NCBI RefSeq assembly: GCF_010093535.1
Contig: NW_022985173.1
Location: forward strand, 66,807 to 103,838
Length of the DNA stretch: 37,032 bases
Reading direction: 5' to 3'
Origin: Lindgomyces ingoldianus
Lineage: Eukaryota; Ascomycota; Dothideomycetes; Pleosporales; Lindgomycetaceae
Shown here: piece by piece, positions 9,450 to 19,755 of the stretch
Layout: each line of letters begins with the position of its first letter
Position numbering within the stretch: the first letter of the stretch is position 1
The notes under the pieces: model-generated
Told to the model about the DNA's origin: nothing
The model's input: only the letters and a program-made list of their open reading frames with translations
The model's database searches: none
Made by a program: the position numbers and the translations under genes

Positions 9450-11250
9450 ATAATTTATTTTTAGTTCTCTAGCATAGGTGAGAAGAAAGAATGTGAGGGA
9501 AGGGGGGGGAAGGAGTCCTATTTTTAGGCCCCTAACCCTAAGCAGTGTGATCACAAGGATGTGAGTCTAACAGAGATTGTAGAAATAAGTGGTTTTAAAT
9601 ATTAAAAAATAAGCTAAGCAGTAAAAATTACAGGTTATGTAAGCGGTTAAACAAAGTTGATGTTGTCGCAAGTGTATGTAGAGTTTGTATTAATAAGACA
9701 AATCATGTGGAATTAACAACCGCTATTAACTCCATGTACAGGTGGTATCAGAATGCTGCTAAATGCTACGTGTATCTGTCAGATGTAACAACTAACAGTA
9801 AAGAGCCTTATAGATCCTCTTAGCTGCCTATTTTTAAACAAAGCTGCTAGCACACTAGAGGCTAGACGCTGTAGGAGTTAATTGCGCCTTGCTTTATTAA
9901 ATTCTTCTTGTCTACATAAACTAGACTTAAAGATAAGAGGTCTCTAAAGAAAGAGCTGCATAAGATTAGCAGCGTTTCTAAGTTAATACTATAAGGTAGT
10001 CTACTATTAGATTATAATGTTAAGAAGCAGCTTTTTTAAATAGACTATTAATAAATAAAGTGTAAAAAGAATTAAGCGTACATACTTTTAAGACTATTTA
10101 GTATGTATATCTTACTAATTTATAGTAAGAGGAAGAAGAATATGTTAAGGAGACTTAATAAAAAGATATCTAAAAGTGCGCGCTATAAAAGCTATAGTAG
10201 GTGTTAATTAACATAGCTAGCTGTTCTTTTTTACTTAGTCTAACATAAATAAGCAGAGAATAATACCTCTGCAGTATAGCTTATAAAATCTTATTTTAAA
10301 CACCTACTGTGTTATTTGCGTAAGTGTAGTAGACTACATTTAAGCTTATTAGAATTAAAATAAAGTTAGGAAGTCTTTTATAAAGACAATCTACTAGATA
10401 CTATTAAAGAAGTAAAAGACCTAATAGACTGTTAGATAAGTAAGACCTACTAGATGCGCTATTTAGCTATAAATCCTGTTACTAACATTCTTTTATTAGT
10501 AGACTAGCATGCTTTTAACAGCAACCTGTCTATTCTACTTTTAAAGTAGTGTATTTACACTTTACAGTCTCTTTACTATTTAGGAACATATACTAGGTAA
10601 CTTTTATATAGAGAAAGATTAGATCTTTTTACTAAACACTTTATTTAGGTTTATTTTAATTTGCGCATATATACTTTTTTTATTATGCAGAAAATTAGAG
10701 CTATAAGTAGTAAAAGGGGTCTAGAGAAGATAGTCTCTTTAACTTATTAATTAAATTATATACTACAAAGCGTTGCCTACTTCCTAGCATATAGGCCCTA
10801 GTATAATAGACTAGAATTAGAAACAGCACTGTTCTGCTTTTATAAGATAAAGAGGCGTGCCTGTAGTAATAAGTATAATGTGTTAGCTTAAGCAGCATTA
10901 TTCTAGGCTTACACATACACTATGCTAATACCTAATAAAAATAACTTTTCTAATATGCTATTACTAGATAAATGTAGAAAAATAACTGCTACTATAATAA
11001 CAGAGCTTATAGAAAAGCACAACATACTTATAAATAAGACATAGAACTTTAAGACATTTTTTAAAACTATTAAGTTGCAGAGAGAGTAAGCCCTAGAGGA
11101 GAGAAAGTAGGCAGATAGACTAAGGGCGTTAATATTCTCTAGTTAGCATTAATTAGCAATTATTAGGCAGTGGATTATAATGTTAGAGCACACATTAGAA
11201 GTTCTATACACGCGCATGCTCTCTCTTTGTTAACAAGGGTGTGGCAAACG
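9450..11250 (+). pseudogene. RIP-inactivated HET-domain (heterokaryon incompatibility) gene
   Basis: Plus-strand frames contain the conserved HET landmarks in order. A decayed LSHRW-type block (LVL*HR*EE) lies near 9465-9495. The CINKT..EL..AINSMYRWYQNA block is at about 9690-9755, followed by CYVYLSDV. The TRG*TL*ELIAP block (intact form TRGWTLQELIAP) is at about 9855-9890. A decayed AYCLLGIFGV..PLLYGEG block reads AYILLRLFSMYILLIYS at about 10,075-10,125. The frame then runs on for over 300 codons, with stops that are only TAA/TAG, through a helical, glutamine-containing C-terminal part without known motifs. HET proteins mediate allorecognition cell death between fungal individuals. Frame jumps near 9640-9690 mean introns or indels that I could not resolve. 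The gene is dead; the ends are approximate, and the part after about 10.2 kb is assigned only by frame continuity. Confidence 0.75.
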
Positions 11251-12000
11251 CGGCTTGTATACGCTCTCTGCGAGCCAGGCATGTAACTATAAGCACGATC
11301 TTCTATATAACTGTTAGTAGTACACCGCCTAAGACCAACTGGTTGTGCGGGGCGTTCTGACACAAACGGCAAGCCAGGCGATTGGAGGTTGCAGTTGCGG
11401 AGCTGAAGAGACTGTGAGGCAGCGAGCGAATGCACAGCCGGCGCTAAACAACAGCGCTCAGCGCGGGCCCCCTTATTGTCCTGAACAACTAAGATCCACG
11501 CTGTTAGTTTAGAAGCTTTAAGATACGCGTTTACCTAGGTTTTATAACTTAACTAAACATGCTAACAAGAATTTAAAAGTGTGTATAGTTTAATGTTTTA
11601 GAACAAGACAATAATTATAATATAGTACATATTACTAATAAGTTAGCATAGCTGTAGCAGTGTAGGCTTACTAATACTGCAAGTGTTACAAGAAGGTACC
11701 TGCGTGCAGCAGCGCATTGTACTTAAATAGCTCTTACCTACTCACGCGTGGCTAGATAGATAAGAAACTGTATAAAATAGCTAACATAATGTTAGAAGCA
11801 TTATAAAGGCTTTATAGGATTATAAACATGTTATATTACTCTATATAAGCTCTGTAGCTGTTTTACTTTAAAAGTGTAGAGGGCACAGAATTATGTTAAA
11901 AAAAAGCAGGATTCTAAGCAAAAACATAACAAAATAAAGGACAGTGTTAAGTAATAGCAAGATATATATTACATGCATATGCGCTATTAACTCACAGCTA
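11251..12000. other. AT-rich and mixed sequence without a gene
   Basis: A short GC-richer patch (11,200-11,480) is followed by AT-rich, RIP-like sequence to about 12,000. Open frames here are short and overlap on both strands. I see no domain, RNA gene or repeat boundary. Confidence 0.5.
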
Positions 12001-13700
12001 GGTTGCATTATTGTGGTGGTTTTTCCCACGAAGTACCTGTAGTTTGTCCGGTTACGGGGGGTGTCCGGTGACGCAGGGAGGGATGTTAAGCAACAACCCA
12101 ATTTTATTTACAACATCAGAGTCAGTGCTGGTGGGCCGGTTTTATTGTGCACAGATCACCGAAGCTCACGTTGGCTATAAGAAACATGTTCGCGAAATCG
12201 CAGCCCAAGCAAGCAATTTTTGCTCAAACGAAGCATTATAATGGGTTCACAAAAACCAAGGAAGGCATATTATTCGTATATTACGATCAAAGGTAGATGA
12301 TCGAGGCTGCGCAGTTGGAAACTCCTTCCGAACCGCCCAGCTGCGAGGAATGCCTATAGCTGCGGTTATCTATCAGAGATGTTTAGTATGTTTTGTCCCT
12401 ATTGCTGCAACGTGAAACAATGTAATTCAAAATCTGGCGGACTTCAGCTCGATGATCGTGGTTGATGCTCACTCCGGCAAATCCCCGATGCCCTCATCAG
12501 ACGCTGTGAGACCGCCACGACGTCGTCGACACCATTCAACCAGCCTCTTAAGGACGCAATATTTCGACATCGTATTGGGACAACTCTAGGAAGCAGTATT
12601 TGCACAACTTCTGGGAACGTACGCTGAGACTGGTGCACTAGGTTTCTGGACTAGGGAAGCTGTTAGGAACTCGACTATTTATGGCCCACTCCCACGGCCA
12701 ACACAGATGGTGATAGGCAACGTACAGAGTTGCTGTAACCAGGCCAGGCCACTAGCTACTCGTGCCTGTACCTCTCTGCATAATACGGCTGCCCCCAGCG
12801 GCTCCACAGCAATACAATACTATTCTGCTGCACCATGACCAGGTTTACAGTTGCATTTCACACTGGTGTTTCAAGGCTATTGAGGGCCCTGTCGTAAAAG
12901 TATTCTCCTTCAATCTCAGCCCTATTTCTCCGTCTCCAGGATAAGGCACTCTCTCGTATTCTAGCGTGCTCATATTGTACCGAGGAGGTCTCTTATCAGA
13001 ATCCAGATGACCCTGGGCCTCCCTCGCAACGCATCTGCCATTCGTGGGGACATACAGCATGACCCCGGCCGGTACCGATGGCAATGTGACCGTTACACCC
13101 TCACTAGTCCCCCTACATGACTAAAGGACGTCTATACTAATGATACAGGCTGTAGCATCTGTTGTCGGGCGAAACTCACCGAGACGTTCACCTTGGAGGC
13201 TGCCATGAGTTGCTCCCATTTACTTATGTGTCATTTTACACCCAGGGCCAATACCATACTTGCAAGAGTGAGAATTGGGAAGGACCTCGCGAACATGCAT
13301 ACTGCCATGGGCTGCCCTCCCGTGGGAAAAAAAATATGGTATCGCCGTCCAGAAGCACCACTCAGCTCGTCAATGAAAGTGTGCACAAATGTGCTAAGGC
13401 TTGATTGGTGTACTCGATGCATGCACCTCAAGCAAGCTCGTTTACAGCGACGATGGCTGCTTCATTCATGTTACAAACTTAGAAAGCTCGGTTGCGTCCT
13501 CCGTTCTTCTATTAAATTCAAGAGCTACGATGCACGAGCTGCGGCTTCACTACATCTTGGACCCAAAGAAAGAAAAGTTGCTATGCCTCAGGAGACGTCA
13601 CATTCCGACGATACTTAGGCCATGTTCAAAAGTGGCTTTATTTACCATTTCTTCTCAAGAAGAACACCGGGCAGTCATACCCAAACAACAATTCAAAGGC
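12001..13700. other. Gene-poor sequence of ordinary composition
   Basis: Base composition changes near 12,000 from AT-rich to roughly balanced. Several open frames of 60-144 codons overlap in different frames, with low-complexity or cysteine/serine-rich translations, no motif and no clear splice pattern. I cannot support a gene. Confidence 0.45.
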
Positions 13701-13710
13701 CATTTCCCTC

Positions 13711-14250
13711 CATGGAGGCTGAGAAAGCCAAGGAAGGGGAGCCCCTATGCATACAATGTCGCTCATGGCAGCAGCGGAAGGAGTTCCCAAACCTTGTCTG
13801 TATTACTTGCAATCACTTCCCGATCGCAATGCTAAAACACAAATATTAGTGAGTTTACGTGGAGGATGGCTAATATGAACGCATTTTATGCTTTCCCAAC
13901 TTGTCTTGCCATTCCAATTGCGACCGATCGGTTCTTTTCGCGGAGTACCGCTCCCGGGACTGGAAACGTCATGAAATCTCCGAGAAGCTTCGATAGAACA
14001 ACCTAGCTGAATATATTCGATTCAAGCAGAGATTCACGTACAGAAACTATGGGATGCCTCAAATCCGCACTCACCTACCAAACCGGTCAAATGAATTTGT
14101 CCTACCCGACCTGTGCGGGTACTGCCTTGTCTTCCAAGGCACGGATCGAATCGATGAAGATGCTCTCTCAGCGATTTCGACCAGTTTCTTGCTCTGAGAA
14201 GGGTTTGAGGGTGCAGCGTTTACTAGAATGCTGATGGATATCTAACTGAT
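13711..14250 (+). pseudogene. Eroded coding trace with paired CxxC motifs, unidentified
   Basis: A plus frame from 13,711 reads MEAEKAKEGEPLCIQC and about 15 residues later VCITC, so two C-x2-C pairs could form a zinc ribbon; it stops at 13,847. About 100 bp on, a plus frame (near 13,920-14,190) reads AEYRSRDWKRHEISEKL, then a TAG, then over 50 codons including PQIRTHLPNRSNEFVLPD and LCGYC, to a TGA. The charged, non-repetitive composition and conserved-looking block suggest the remains of a real protein gene with a zinc-ribbon start. No family is recognised; it could also be chance open frames. Confidence 0.3.
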
Positions 14251-14924
14251 GATGTTTCGAAAATGAATTTACCGCTAAGCGCGCTAGATACAGAACGCTT
14301 CCTTATGTCGATCTGGACAACGTGGTGTTGGAGAAAGCCGAGGGAGATGATTTAACGGAGGATATGGAAGATAGAGAGGACTCAGCTAATGTCTAACGTG
14401 AAAGAGGTAATGAGTGGGGAGGCAGTACATGGGAGACGTTGGCCTTAGAGGTGTTAATGTAGGTGATATCTGAAAGGCAAACCAGCTAATCCGTAGTGCT
14501 TTTCTATTACGAACATCTTTCTGATTTTATATACTGTACAGATTTTTCAAGGGCATAGAACGAGCAAAATTAAACTATATAGTATATTCGTAGTTGTCGT
14601 GGAAGTGTAAAAGGACGGATTTGATCAGTTGAATATCCTGCTATAATTAGGGAGAACATCGGCGGGATGCCAAAATATGTCTAGAATCTGCTCTGTCATG
14701 CTGTCATGCTCTGTCATGCTCTGTCGGCTGGAATGAAGTTCTTTGACTCAACCGTGACTGATACAGCTCGAGAATTGTTTAAGGAGATGATATTTTGGTT
14801 GAAGAGCAACTCTAATATATATTTCAATGTCTATGTAAGCATATTAACCAGAATCTCCCAGGATAGAAGATTCCTCCCAACCCATAACTCCGATTTCCAA
14901 GCGCTTAAACGAATTACTTGCACA
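14251..14924. other. Non-coding interval with a small tandem repeat
   Basis: No gene is supported. At 14,691-14,727 the unit CTCTGTCATG recurs about four times, once shortened. The last part presumably holds the 3' untranslated region of the thioesterase gene. Confidence 0.5.
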
Positions 14925-16020
14925 TCACGCTGCAGAATACACCTTGGCCATACTGGCCGCCTGCCTAGGTTCAATAAACAGCGCTTCAGCCTCAACTAGC
15001 ACAACCGGCTTCTCGTCTTCGCCCTCCTCAACCAGCGTCTCCAACCAACCCTTCACCCACGCCTTCCTCCCCTCCACTTTCGTCGTCTCGGCTCTCAACA
15101 CCACATACTGTTCCGCCAACACCGGTCTCCTATAATCGATCTTCAGACTCGCCGTAACCCCGACTTTATTCGGAAGCGCTGGAAAGCAGCACCTCGCAAG
15201 CCCTTCATCCAACAACGTCGCCAGAAGCCCCCCATGAATTATCCCCGGGTACCCGCACAACGCCGGACCCAAATACTGAATTGATGCAAACTCTGAGCCA
15301 TCGGCGGTAGTAAACTGCAATGGCGGCACCGCAATCTTACCCTCCCCCAGGAGCGTCCCGCCAGTGAGGTTCTGTGCGCGCATGTTTGGCGGGATCTTGA
15401 GATGCGGGCGCGATGCGATGTATTTCGCGTCTTCGGTCAGGCGTTGCGTTAGAGGGTGGGTGAAGATGAATTTCTCGATCTCCTGGTGTTGTTCATTGTC
15501 GGGCGTGAACATTGTGAGGGTTTCAGCGTCGGAGGGAGGTGATAGGAGGGCTTGCGCGGTTGGGAGGGCGGGCGAGGCCGTCATGGTGAACCCGATTCCG
15601 AAGAAGAAGGCGCTGAGGGCGAGGAATGTTGGAATGCGGATCCAGAGGGGTTTGCGTTTTGGGGGTTGTGGCTGTTGGGGGGTTTGGGTGGTGCGTTCGG
15701 AGTTGTTCGGGGGTGTCGATGTTGAGGTTGATGTGTCTTGAGTGGCTATGATTGATGTTAATGTCAGCTTAGATATCCTGAAGAAACACGTTTTCAGGAC
15801 AGAAAACTAAGAGTAATGTCTGCTCTTCTAAGAATCGAAATAATGAAAACTCACTGCTCGTCCCAAGTAATCTCCTCTCAGACCAATTTCTCGGTCTGAG
15901 TGCAAATGGGCGTCCCAACGGCCCTCTTATTATACCCTTCCGGAGCGGTGAAAAATTCTTCCTGATACCATACCTGCAAAAGGTCGACCTTGCGACGCCG
16001 GGACTCCTGGTCGCCCACAT
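14925..16020 (-). CDS. Membrane-anchored HotDog (4HBT/PaaI-type) thioesterase
   Basis: Two exons, 16020-15855 and 15745-14925, with a 109-bp intron (GTGAGT donor, CTGAC branch point, ATAG acceptor), give 328 residues. The join is in frame (phase 1). The N terminus is arginine-rich and lacks acidic residues at first, like a mitochondrial presequence. It is followed by a Pro/Thr/Gln linker and one hydrophobic segment at about residues 95-112. The C-terminal half is a HotDog fold with GYPGIIHGGLLATLLDEGLA around residue 226, the HGG...DE signature of acyl-CoA thioesterases. This resembles fungal single-pass UPF0644-type proteins. It probably hydrolyses acyl-CoAs on a mitochondrial membrane, but the substrate is unknown. 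An alternative shorter start at Met110 would lose most of the anchor and is less likely. Confidence 0.85.
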
Positions 16021-16878
16021 CAAACACAGCCACTCGATCGCCTCGTAAATGCGCGGCCGAGTTTATGTTGAAAGATTGCGGTGAACGAACGTCAGAGGCG
16101 CTCGGACCTGCGTTCGGGAATGCGAATTGCCTCGGCTCCGCTTCCGAACGACCGTTTTTGTGTGGTTGCCTCTGAGGGCCAAGATGGGGGTACGGACGCT
16201 GGATTTGGATGGGAGAGCTCGGCCGAGCAGTGGTTGAGCTGAGGAGCCGCTGGATTTGAAGACCCGGGGGCTAAGATGGGTGATTGTGGCGGAACTCCTT
16301 TCGGCTTAATCATCTCCAGCGAAGGGGAAGGACACCAAAATCAGATTGAAAGCAATCGCATAACACGCAATATGAGGAGGGTGGGGTTCTATATTTTAAC
16401 CCTTTTGCTAGAGCTACGGAGAAATTAAGAGATTGCTAGTCCCTGTCGTGAACTAGACTCTCATATTCCGTCCATGCTGGCGAGCCTTTTGCGCGAGAGT
16501 GTATCTTTGTCAATCATGGCTTCATCCTACCTCCATCCACCCAAAACTGATCCCATTCTGCATACAAGCAAGCACGCTGCCATTCCCAAACCACCATTCG
16601 TATACTGTACAAGCATGAGCGGGGAAGTCTTTCATATCATAAACGCCGTTGTACGGCGCTCAACGCTTCCCAACCCCTTTCCACACAAATACATGAGAAA
16701 TTAGCCACCGTCTGGGGTGGTGTAATAAAACAAGTTAAGAGAAGCTGGCTGACTTTGAAGACTTGTTGAGCGCCTGGAGATGCCTAGACCAAGGAAAGGG
16801 GTAGGGAACCACATGAGCGGAAAATAGTAGTAATACAAGAAAGAGGTCATAAGTGAGAAAGTCGGGGAGGGGACTTGC
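16021..16878. promoter_or_regulatory. Intergenic: thioesterase promoter and TIM44 3' region
   Basis: Both neighbours are on the minus strand, so the left part should hold the thioesterase promoter and 5' UTR and the right part the TIM44 3' UTR. Short open frames here lack motifs. No specific regulatory element can be named. Confidence 0.5.
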
Positions 16879-18636
16879 TCAATAGTAGTCTCTAGCGCTC
16901 TTCTGCAGCTCAATCAGTCTCCAGCCTCTGGTCTCTGGGTTGTTGACGTCCTCGGGTATCCTTGTGACACCGATGGCGTATGTGACCTGCTGGACTTTGT
17001 CATCCATCCCTGCCGCAAGGTCGCCGGTCTTAGCGTTTCGGTAGACGTGTACTTCCTGTGTCCTGCAAGTGATGATGAAGACTGGGACTTCTCCTGGCTC
17101 CAATAATCTTGCGGACAGAATATCCACGTGCCTGATATCCACAATCCTACCGTCTGATTTCAGGCCAGCGGTGGTGTACTGCTGCATGAGGGCTGCGTAG
17201 ACGGAATACTGAGCAGCTGAAAGCCAAAGCTTCAGTGTTTCTACGTCTCCTTTGACGTACGCATCCAACACCTCGGGGAGTATGTACTCGCGCATTTCAG
17301 TCAAGAAGGGCTCAAGTTGAAAGCTGGGGTCCATTTCGCGGAATTTCTTGATCACCATTGCCGTCTCGTTCTCAGCGAAGAAGCCAGTGACGCGATCGGA
17401 AATGCTTCGTGCCGTTGTGATGAGCGGGTTTTCGGACTCTTTGTAGACGGACTGCATGTTGAAAAGGCCTTGCATCAGGCGCGAGGAGTCTTTGAACTCG
17501 CGCCAGATTTCCTTATATTTAGCGTCCTTGTGTAGAGTGACGTTTGTGCCGGCACTGACAAGAAGTTAGTAGCTGGACTGTGAGATTGGCGTGCTAAAAA
17601 CATACTCGGGATCCTCCTCCATTGGGCCGGTGTGATGCTTTCCACCCGACCTTTGGAGTTCGTTCAGTTCCCTCAACTCCCTCCTCCTTCTACGCTCTTC
17701 CTTTTCTACCCAGCCTCCATACCTTGAGGAGCTGCCATCATCGACAGTCTCCTTCACGGCTTGAAAAGCTTTCGACTGACGTACAGGCCGGGTGACATGC
17801 TCAATGCCTGATCCAGTTACTGACGCAACCTTACGGACTCCTTTCATGGGTGTCGTATCCCAAGTCCATGCCGCGCCATGTCCAATTACTCGCCCGGTAG
17901 TTTTCAATGCCTCGGCAGTCTTTGTTGTGGCGGCATCTGTGACTTGGTTGTAGGTAGTCCTGGCCTTCTGAACGTGCGGATTCTGGGTGAAGTCGTTTAC
18001 ACCAGCTGACAGCTGCTTCGTAGACTCGTTCCACTCCTTCGATGCCTGGAATTCAGACTTGAGCGTTTCGGTGAAGACCTGCCACGGAGTCTTGTCACCA
18101 TGGGGGGGAGGGGGTGGGGCGTCCTTCTTTTTGCCCTGCTCGCCTTCCTCGGCCCCTTCCTTCTGCCCCCCAGCTCCTTCTTCCCCTGCTTTATTCCCCT
18201 GTGATTCCCCCTCTGTGCCGGCTTCTCCTGCTTGCCCTGCCGGCTTCTGCCCCGCAGCGCTCTCAGAAGAGGAGGGCTGCTTGGCCGTCCATTCAGGCTC
18301 GGACTCCTTGTCCCTCACGCTATCTTCTGTGCGTTTTTGCGCCTGCTGGAATAGAGGGGATTGGGAGTGGAGCTGGCGAGTGTAGATAGAAGAGGTTCGA
18401 TAGAGGACGTCCTTTGGCAGGAAAGCGCTCCGAAGGAACAGGAATTGCGGCGAGGGGGGATTCTGAGCGGCGAAAGTTTTCTGCTGCGCCGAAAGTGGTC
18501 GCGACACCAGTGGTGTCGTGGATAACCGCCTGTATGCCGCTGCTCGTCCGTGAATCGCAGAAGGTGATGCGGCAAATGGTTGGCTATTCACCCATCGTGC
18601 CCGGACAGTAAAAGTGCCTGCGGTTGGAGGCCTCAT
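16879..18636 (-). CDS. TIM44: Mitochondrial import inner membrane translocase subunit TIM44
   Basis: Exons 18636-17606 and 17554-16879 are joined across a 51-bp intron (GTATGT donor, CTAAC branch point, TCAG acceptor) and give 568 residues. Tim44 is the peripheral matrix-side scaffold that tethers mtHsp70 to the TIM23 channel and drives preprotein import. The first 80 or so residues are rich in Arg, Ser and Ala, a matrix presequence. A low-complexity Gly/Glu/Lys region (about residues 120-185) precedes the DKTPWQVFTETLKSEFQASK helix that contacts Hsp70 in the family. The C-terminal Tim44-like domain contains LITTARSISDRVTGFF, FLTEMREYILPEVLDAYVKG and DIRHVDILSARLLEPGEVPV. It is longer than the yeast protein mainly because of the low-complexity insert. 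It is divergent from MRPS18 over a 242-bp promoter. Confidence 0.96.
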
Positions 18637-18878
18637 GATTTGAGAGGGTATACAACAGATCCTATGCTAAAATGTCAGAGGTAATGCCCGCCCCAAAGAT
18701 GGAGGGAAAAAAGTTGAGTGCAGCGGTAGATGGGATGAGATGCGGACGATCGAGACGGCCATTTTCTTCGGAACCAGCGTGCACAGACCATATCAAAAAC
18801 CTCAGATGCCGAGCCCTTCGATGGCCTTCCGTCCCTTTGCCGCTGCAATTGGCGCATCGCCAACTGAACCCTCCAGAC
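18637..18878. promoter_or_regulatory. Bidirectional promoter, TIM44 / MRPS18
   Basis: Only 242 bp separate the two start codons, so the genes must share regulatory DNA and probably overlap in their 5' UTRs. Both products act in mitochondria (protein import and mitoribosome), which makes co-regulation plausible. I see no motif that I can assign to a named factor. Confidence 0.7.
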
Positions 18879-19532
18879 ATGGCTCACCCAACATCCTTGC
18901 GGGCATTCCGCCCTCTGAAATTCTCCATCTGTGCCTCATGCCGGTCGAAGGCGCTCTTCCAATCTCCCTCCTCCCTCCGACCCTTCGGTTCCACTGCTCA
19001 TGCCCCAGCGAAAGAGAGCATCGATGTGGATGACGTGATGAGAAGAATCGACAATAGTTTCCAACGCACCCCGGGCACTTACGAAAACATGATTCCCCCG
19101 ACGGGCCAAGTGAATCCCTTGCTCTACCAAAACCTCCAGAGAAGAGAGTGGGAAGAAGAACCCCGGCATCATCTCCACATCTACGCAACCAAGCACAACA
19201 CGCACATTACGCTTACAAAGCCCAATCGGAACGCCCTGATATCTGTATCTTGCGGGAATATTGGGTTCAGGAAAGCCGGAAGGGGCACCTATGATGCGGC
19301 GTATCAGCTCGCGGCCTTCGTCATGAGCAGGATTCAGGACAAGGGTCTGCTGGTGGATATCCAGAAGATGGAGGTCATCTATCGGGGGTTTGGGCCAGGT
19401 CGAGAAGCTGTCACGAAGGCGATTCTCGGCAGTGAAGGAAGGAAGATTCGCGATAAGATTATTCGATTGTCTGATGCAACGAGGCTGAAATTCGGTGGAA
19501 CGAGGAGTCCGGCTCCAAGAAGATTGGGCTGA
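18879..19532 (+). CDS. MRPS18: Mitochondrial small ribosomal subunit protein uS11m (Mrps18)
   Basis: A single exon of 217 residues. The protein is the bacterial S11 homologue of the mitochondrial 37S subunit and binds 16S-like rRNA in the platform near the mRNA exit. After a basic, Ser/Ala-rich presequence (about residues 1-45) the C-terminal S11 domain shows HLHIYATKHNTHITLTKPN, GNIGFRKAGRGTYDAAYQLA and VIYRGFGPGREAVTKAI, matching S11 blocks. The frame is open further upstream, but the ATG at 18879 in context GACATGGC starts a plausible presequence, while the upstream extension overlaps the short divergent promoter. The protein ends with a basic tail typical of S11. Confidence 0.94.
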   Translation: MAHPTSLRAFRPLKFSICASCRSKALFQSPSSLRPFGSTAHAPAKESIDVDDVMRRIDNSFQRTPGTYENMIPPTGQVNPLLYQNLQRREWEEEPRHHLHIYATKHNTHITLTKPNRNALISVSCGNIGFRKAGRGTYDAAYQLAAFVMSRIQDKGLLVDIQKMEVIYRGFGPGREAVTKAILGSEGRKIRDKIIRLSDATRLKFGGTRSPAPRRLG

Positions 19533-19755
19533 GAGGGGCTTTGGATCCTTGTGTGCGTATGTAACCCTTTTTGGTGGATTCTACGCCCCAAACACGGCCC
19601 AGCGGCATATACATATCTGTACAGTACGCAATCATGAGGGGAATGAGGCCGTCCAGAACTCGACGAAGAATTTCAATGCAGAGGGGTTCGTTCTGGCCAC
19701 TGTATATCACAACAATTCAAGTGCATATCAATCGCAATGGACACGTTCTTGACAG

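Noticed and set aside
9530..9542. Telomere-like CTAACCCTAA
   Set aside because: One copy only, inside a degraded gene; a telomere would show many tandem copies.
9739..9760. TGGTATCAGA, a sequence like the primer-binding site of many plant and fungal retroelements
   Set aside because: It lies inside the HET-domain relic and encodes the conserved RWYQN part; no LTR end with a partner was found beside it.
11175..11435. 86-codon minus-strand frame in a GC-richer patch
   Set aside because: No motif; it overlaps the possible 3' end of the HET relic and looks like chance.
13193..13835. Open frames of 141 and 144 codons in two plus frames
   Set aside because: They overlap in different frames, have no recognisable domain and no consistent codon pattern; only the later CxxC segment was kept, at low confidence.
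17987..18389. Long plus-strand frames of 132 and 91 codons
   Set aside because: Antisense shadows of the Gly/Glu/Lys low-complexity part of TIM44.
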